DNA of 36,424 nt from Paucihalobacter sp036825875 (GTDB lineage Bacteria; Bacteroidota; Bacteroidia; Flavobacteriales; Flavobacteriaceae), in assembly GCF_036825875.1 (NCBI RefSeq), contig NZ_DAISXK010000029.1, positions 1 to 36,424 of the forward strand, read 5' to 3'. Position 1 is the first letter of the stretch. The number at the start of each line of letters is the position of its first letter. The notes below the pieces were generated by a model that ran no database searches, was not told the DNA's origin, and worked only from the letters and a program-made list of their open reading frames with translations. Shown here in pieces: positions 35,321 to 36,424 of the stretch. The translations under genes were made by a program, and so were the position numbers.

Positions 35321-35356
35321 TCATTTTTCAAATTATGGAAAGATACATCTTTTGAA

Positions 35357-35364
35357 CAAATTTA
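35357..35364 (-). promoter_or_regulatory. promoter -7 box of the kefG-kefB-like operon
   Basis: Minus-strand TAAATTTG is an exact TAnnTTTG match, 37 bases before the ATG at 35320. It is back to back with the urocanate hydratase promoter, with about 46 bases between the two boxes. Confidence 0.42.
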
Positions 35365-35410
35365 AAGTTAGAATTTTAAAAATAGAAATGTCATTCAAGT
35401 AAGTATTTAA

Positions 35411-35418
35411 TAACTTTG
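35411..35418 (+). promoter_or_regulatory. hutU promoter -7 box
   Basis: TAACTTTG matches TAnnTTTG, giving a leader of about 47 nt to the ATG at 35472. No clear -33 TTG was found. Confidence 0.42.
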
Positions 35419-35471
35419 TGTAGATGCCAACTTAAATATTTATTGAGGTGGCCATAATAAACCAACACGCC

Positions 35472-36424
35472 ATGAAAACGCTTTCAACAAAATACAAAAC
35501 TTTTAAAAAGGCCATTTTGGAAGGAATTCCAGATACCTTACCTGAAACTAAGCCCTATGACTTGGAGGTAAATCATGCACCTAAAAGAAAAAAAATACTG
35601 ACGGATGAAGAAGTAAAATTAGCATTAAAAAATGCCTTGCGATATTTCAAACCTAAACATCACGCTGAACTCATCAAAGAGTTCAAAAACGAATTAAATG
35701 AATTCGGACGCATTTACATGTACAGGTTTCGACCAGTCTACGATATGTATGCCAGACCGATAGACAACTATCCTGCTAAAAGCAAACAAGCCGCAGCAAT
35801 AATGTTGATGATTCAAAACAACTTAGACCCCAAAGTAGCTCAGCATCCGCATGAATTGATCACCTATGGCGGCAATGGTGCCGTTTTTCAAAACTGGGCG
35901 CAGTACTTATTAACCATGCAATACTTATCCCAAATGACGGATAAGCAAACCTTAGTAATGTACTCCGGACATCCATTAGGCTTGTTTCCTTCGCACAAAA
36001 AAGCACCACGAGTTGTTGTAACCAATGGCATGATGATTCCAAATTATTCAGCACCAGACGATTGGGAAAAATACAACGCACTGGGTGTTACCCAATACGG
36101 CCAAATGACCGCTGGTAGCTACATGTATATCGGCCCGCAAGGCATTGTTCATGGTACCACAATAACAGTCTTGAATGGGTTTAGAAAAATAAACAAGCCA
36201 CCTAAAGGCGGTTTATTTGTAACCTCTGGATTAGGCGGCATGAGCGGTGCACAACCAAAGGCTGGTAATATTGCTGGTTGTATTACGGTTTGCGCAGAAG
36301 TAAATCCAAAAATAACACAAATTAGATTTGACCAAGGTTGGATAGATGAAATTATTACAGATCTTGATTCACTAATCTCGAGAGTATCAAAAGCTAAAAT
36401 TGAAAAAGAAGTCGTATCGCTAGC
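35472..36424 (+). CDS. hutU: urocanate hydratase, 5' part
   Basis: The reading frame is open from the ATG at 35472 to the end of the window (317 complete codons), so the gene is cut by the window and not disrupted. It hydrates urocanate to imidazolonepropionate, the second step of histidine degradation, using bound NAD+. Family motifs are ITYGGNGAVFQNWAQY, SGHPLGLFPSH, TAGSYMYIGPQGIVHGTT and the glycine-rich NAD-binding GLGGMSGAQPKAG. The N-terminal 60 residues (TKYKTFKKAILEGIPDTLPE) fit the longer Bacteroidota form of about 660 residues. Neighbouring hut genes, if any, lie beyond the window. Confidence 0.96.
   Translation, partial: MKTLSTKYKTFKKAILEGIPDTLPETKPYDLEVNHAPKRKKILTDEEVKLALKNALRYFKPKHHAELIKEFKNELNEFGRIYMYRFRPVYDMYARPIDNYPAKSKQAAAIMLMIQNNLDPKVAQHPHELITYGGNGAVFQNWAQYLLTMQYLSQMTDKQTLVMYSGHPLGLFPSHKKAPRVVVTNGMMIPNYSAPDDWEKYNALGVTQYGQMTAGSYMYIGPQGIVHGTTITVLNGFRKINKPPKGGLFVTSGLGGMSGAQPKAGNIAGCITVCAEVNPKITQIRFDQGWIDEIITDLDSLISRVSKAKIEKEVVSL

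Noticed and set aside
1..36424. Defence system, prophage, transposon or biosynthetic cluster
   Set aside because: No nuclease/helicase/methylase sets, integrases, transposases, phage structural genes or NRPS/PKS modules were seen. The lone EEP-fold and HExxH proteins are not enough to propose one.

Overview
The window is AT-rich bacterial DNA from a member of the Bacteroidota, most likely family Flavobacteriaceae. The evidence is a SusC/SusD pair, a type IX secretion (T9SS) cargo protein with a C-terminal sorting domain, many lipoproteins with short flavobacterial-type signal peptides, promoters of the TAnnTTTG type, and typical flavobacterial neighbours (rnhB, lysS, lipB, hemL). I cannot name a genus from sequence alone.

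Layout. 1-234: AT-rich edge without a gene. 235-2202 (-): putative outer-membrane porin. 2337-8614 (-): a four-gene Sus-like operon, transcribed SusC, SusD and then two related surface lipoproteins, closed by a strong hairpin terminator. 8820-13002 (+): RNase HII, a large unknown lipoprotein and an NdpA-type nucleoid-associated protein. 12990-13882 (-): LipB and a small YqaE/Pmp3 membrane protein. 14030-20585 (+): lysyl-tRNA synthetase, a membrane-anchored endonuclease/exonuclease/phosphatase-fold protein, an Fn3-diheme cytochrome lipoprotein and a large metzincin-type lipoprotein protease. 20639-22301 (-): two overlapping, paralogous membrane-anchored alpha/beta hydrolases. 22456-23807 (+): three small exported proteins, the first resembling Spy/CpxP. 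23912-26933 (-): tight operon of a PLP-dependent ACC deaminase/D-cysteine desulfhydrase-like protein, a LysM glucosaminidase lipoprotein and HemL. 27076-31362 (+): a 1428-residue T9SS cargo protein. 31470-31781 (-): unknown small protein. 31782-32304: non-coding repeat patch with a diverged direct repeat flanking a 14-bp tandem repeat. 32305-32834: divergent pair of a small HExxH membrane protein and a DUF5522 Cys-rich protein. 32827-35320 (-): KefB-like K+/H+ antiporter with an overlapping KefF/KefG-like quinone-reductase partner. 35472-36424 (+): urocanate hydratase, cut by the window end.

Functionally this is mostly core chromosome (translation, lipoylation, tetrapyrrole synthesis, RNA/DNA hybrid repair, ion homeostasis, histidine catabolism) interspersed with cell-envelope genes for nutrient capture and exported proteins. 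I see no CRISPR array, defence island, integrase, transposase, prophage or tRNA/rRNA gene. The points most worth a second look are the paired Sus lipoproteins with different C-terminal modules, the Fn3-diheme cytochrome fusion, the small-exported-protein cluster, the repeat patch at 31.9-32.1 kb, and two genes whose promoters sit so close to the ATG that their mRNAs may be leaderless. Nothing here convincingly amounts to a complete undescribed system.
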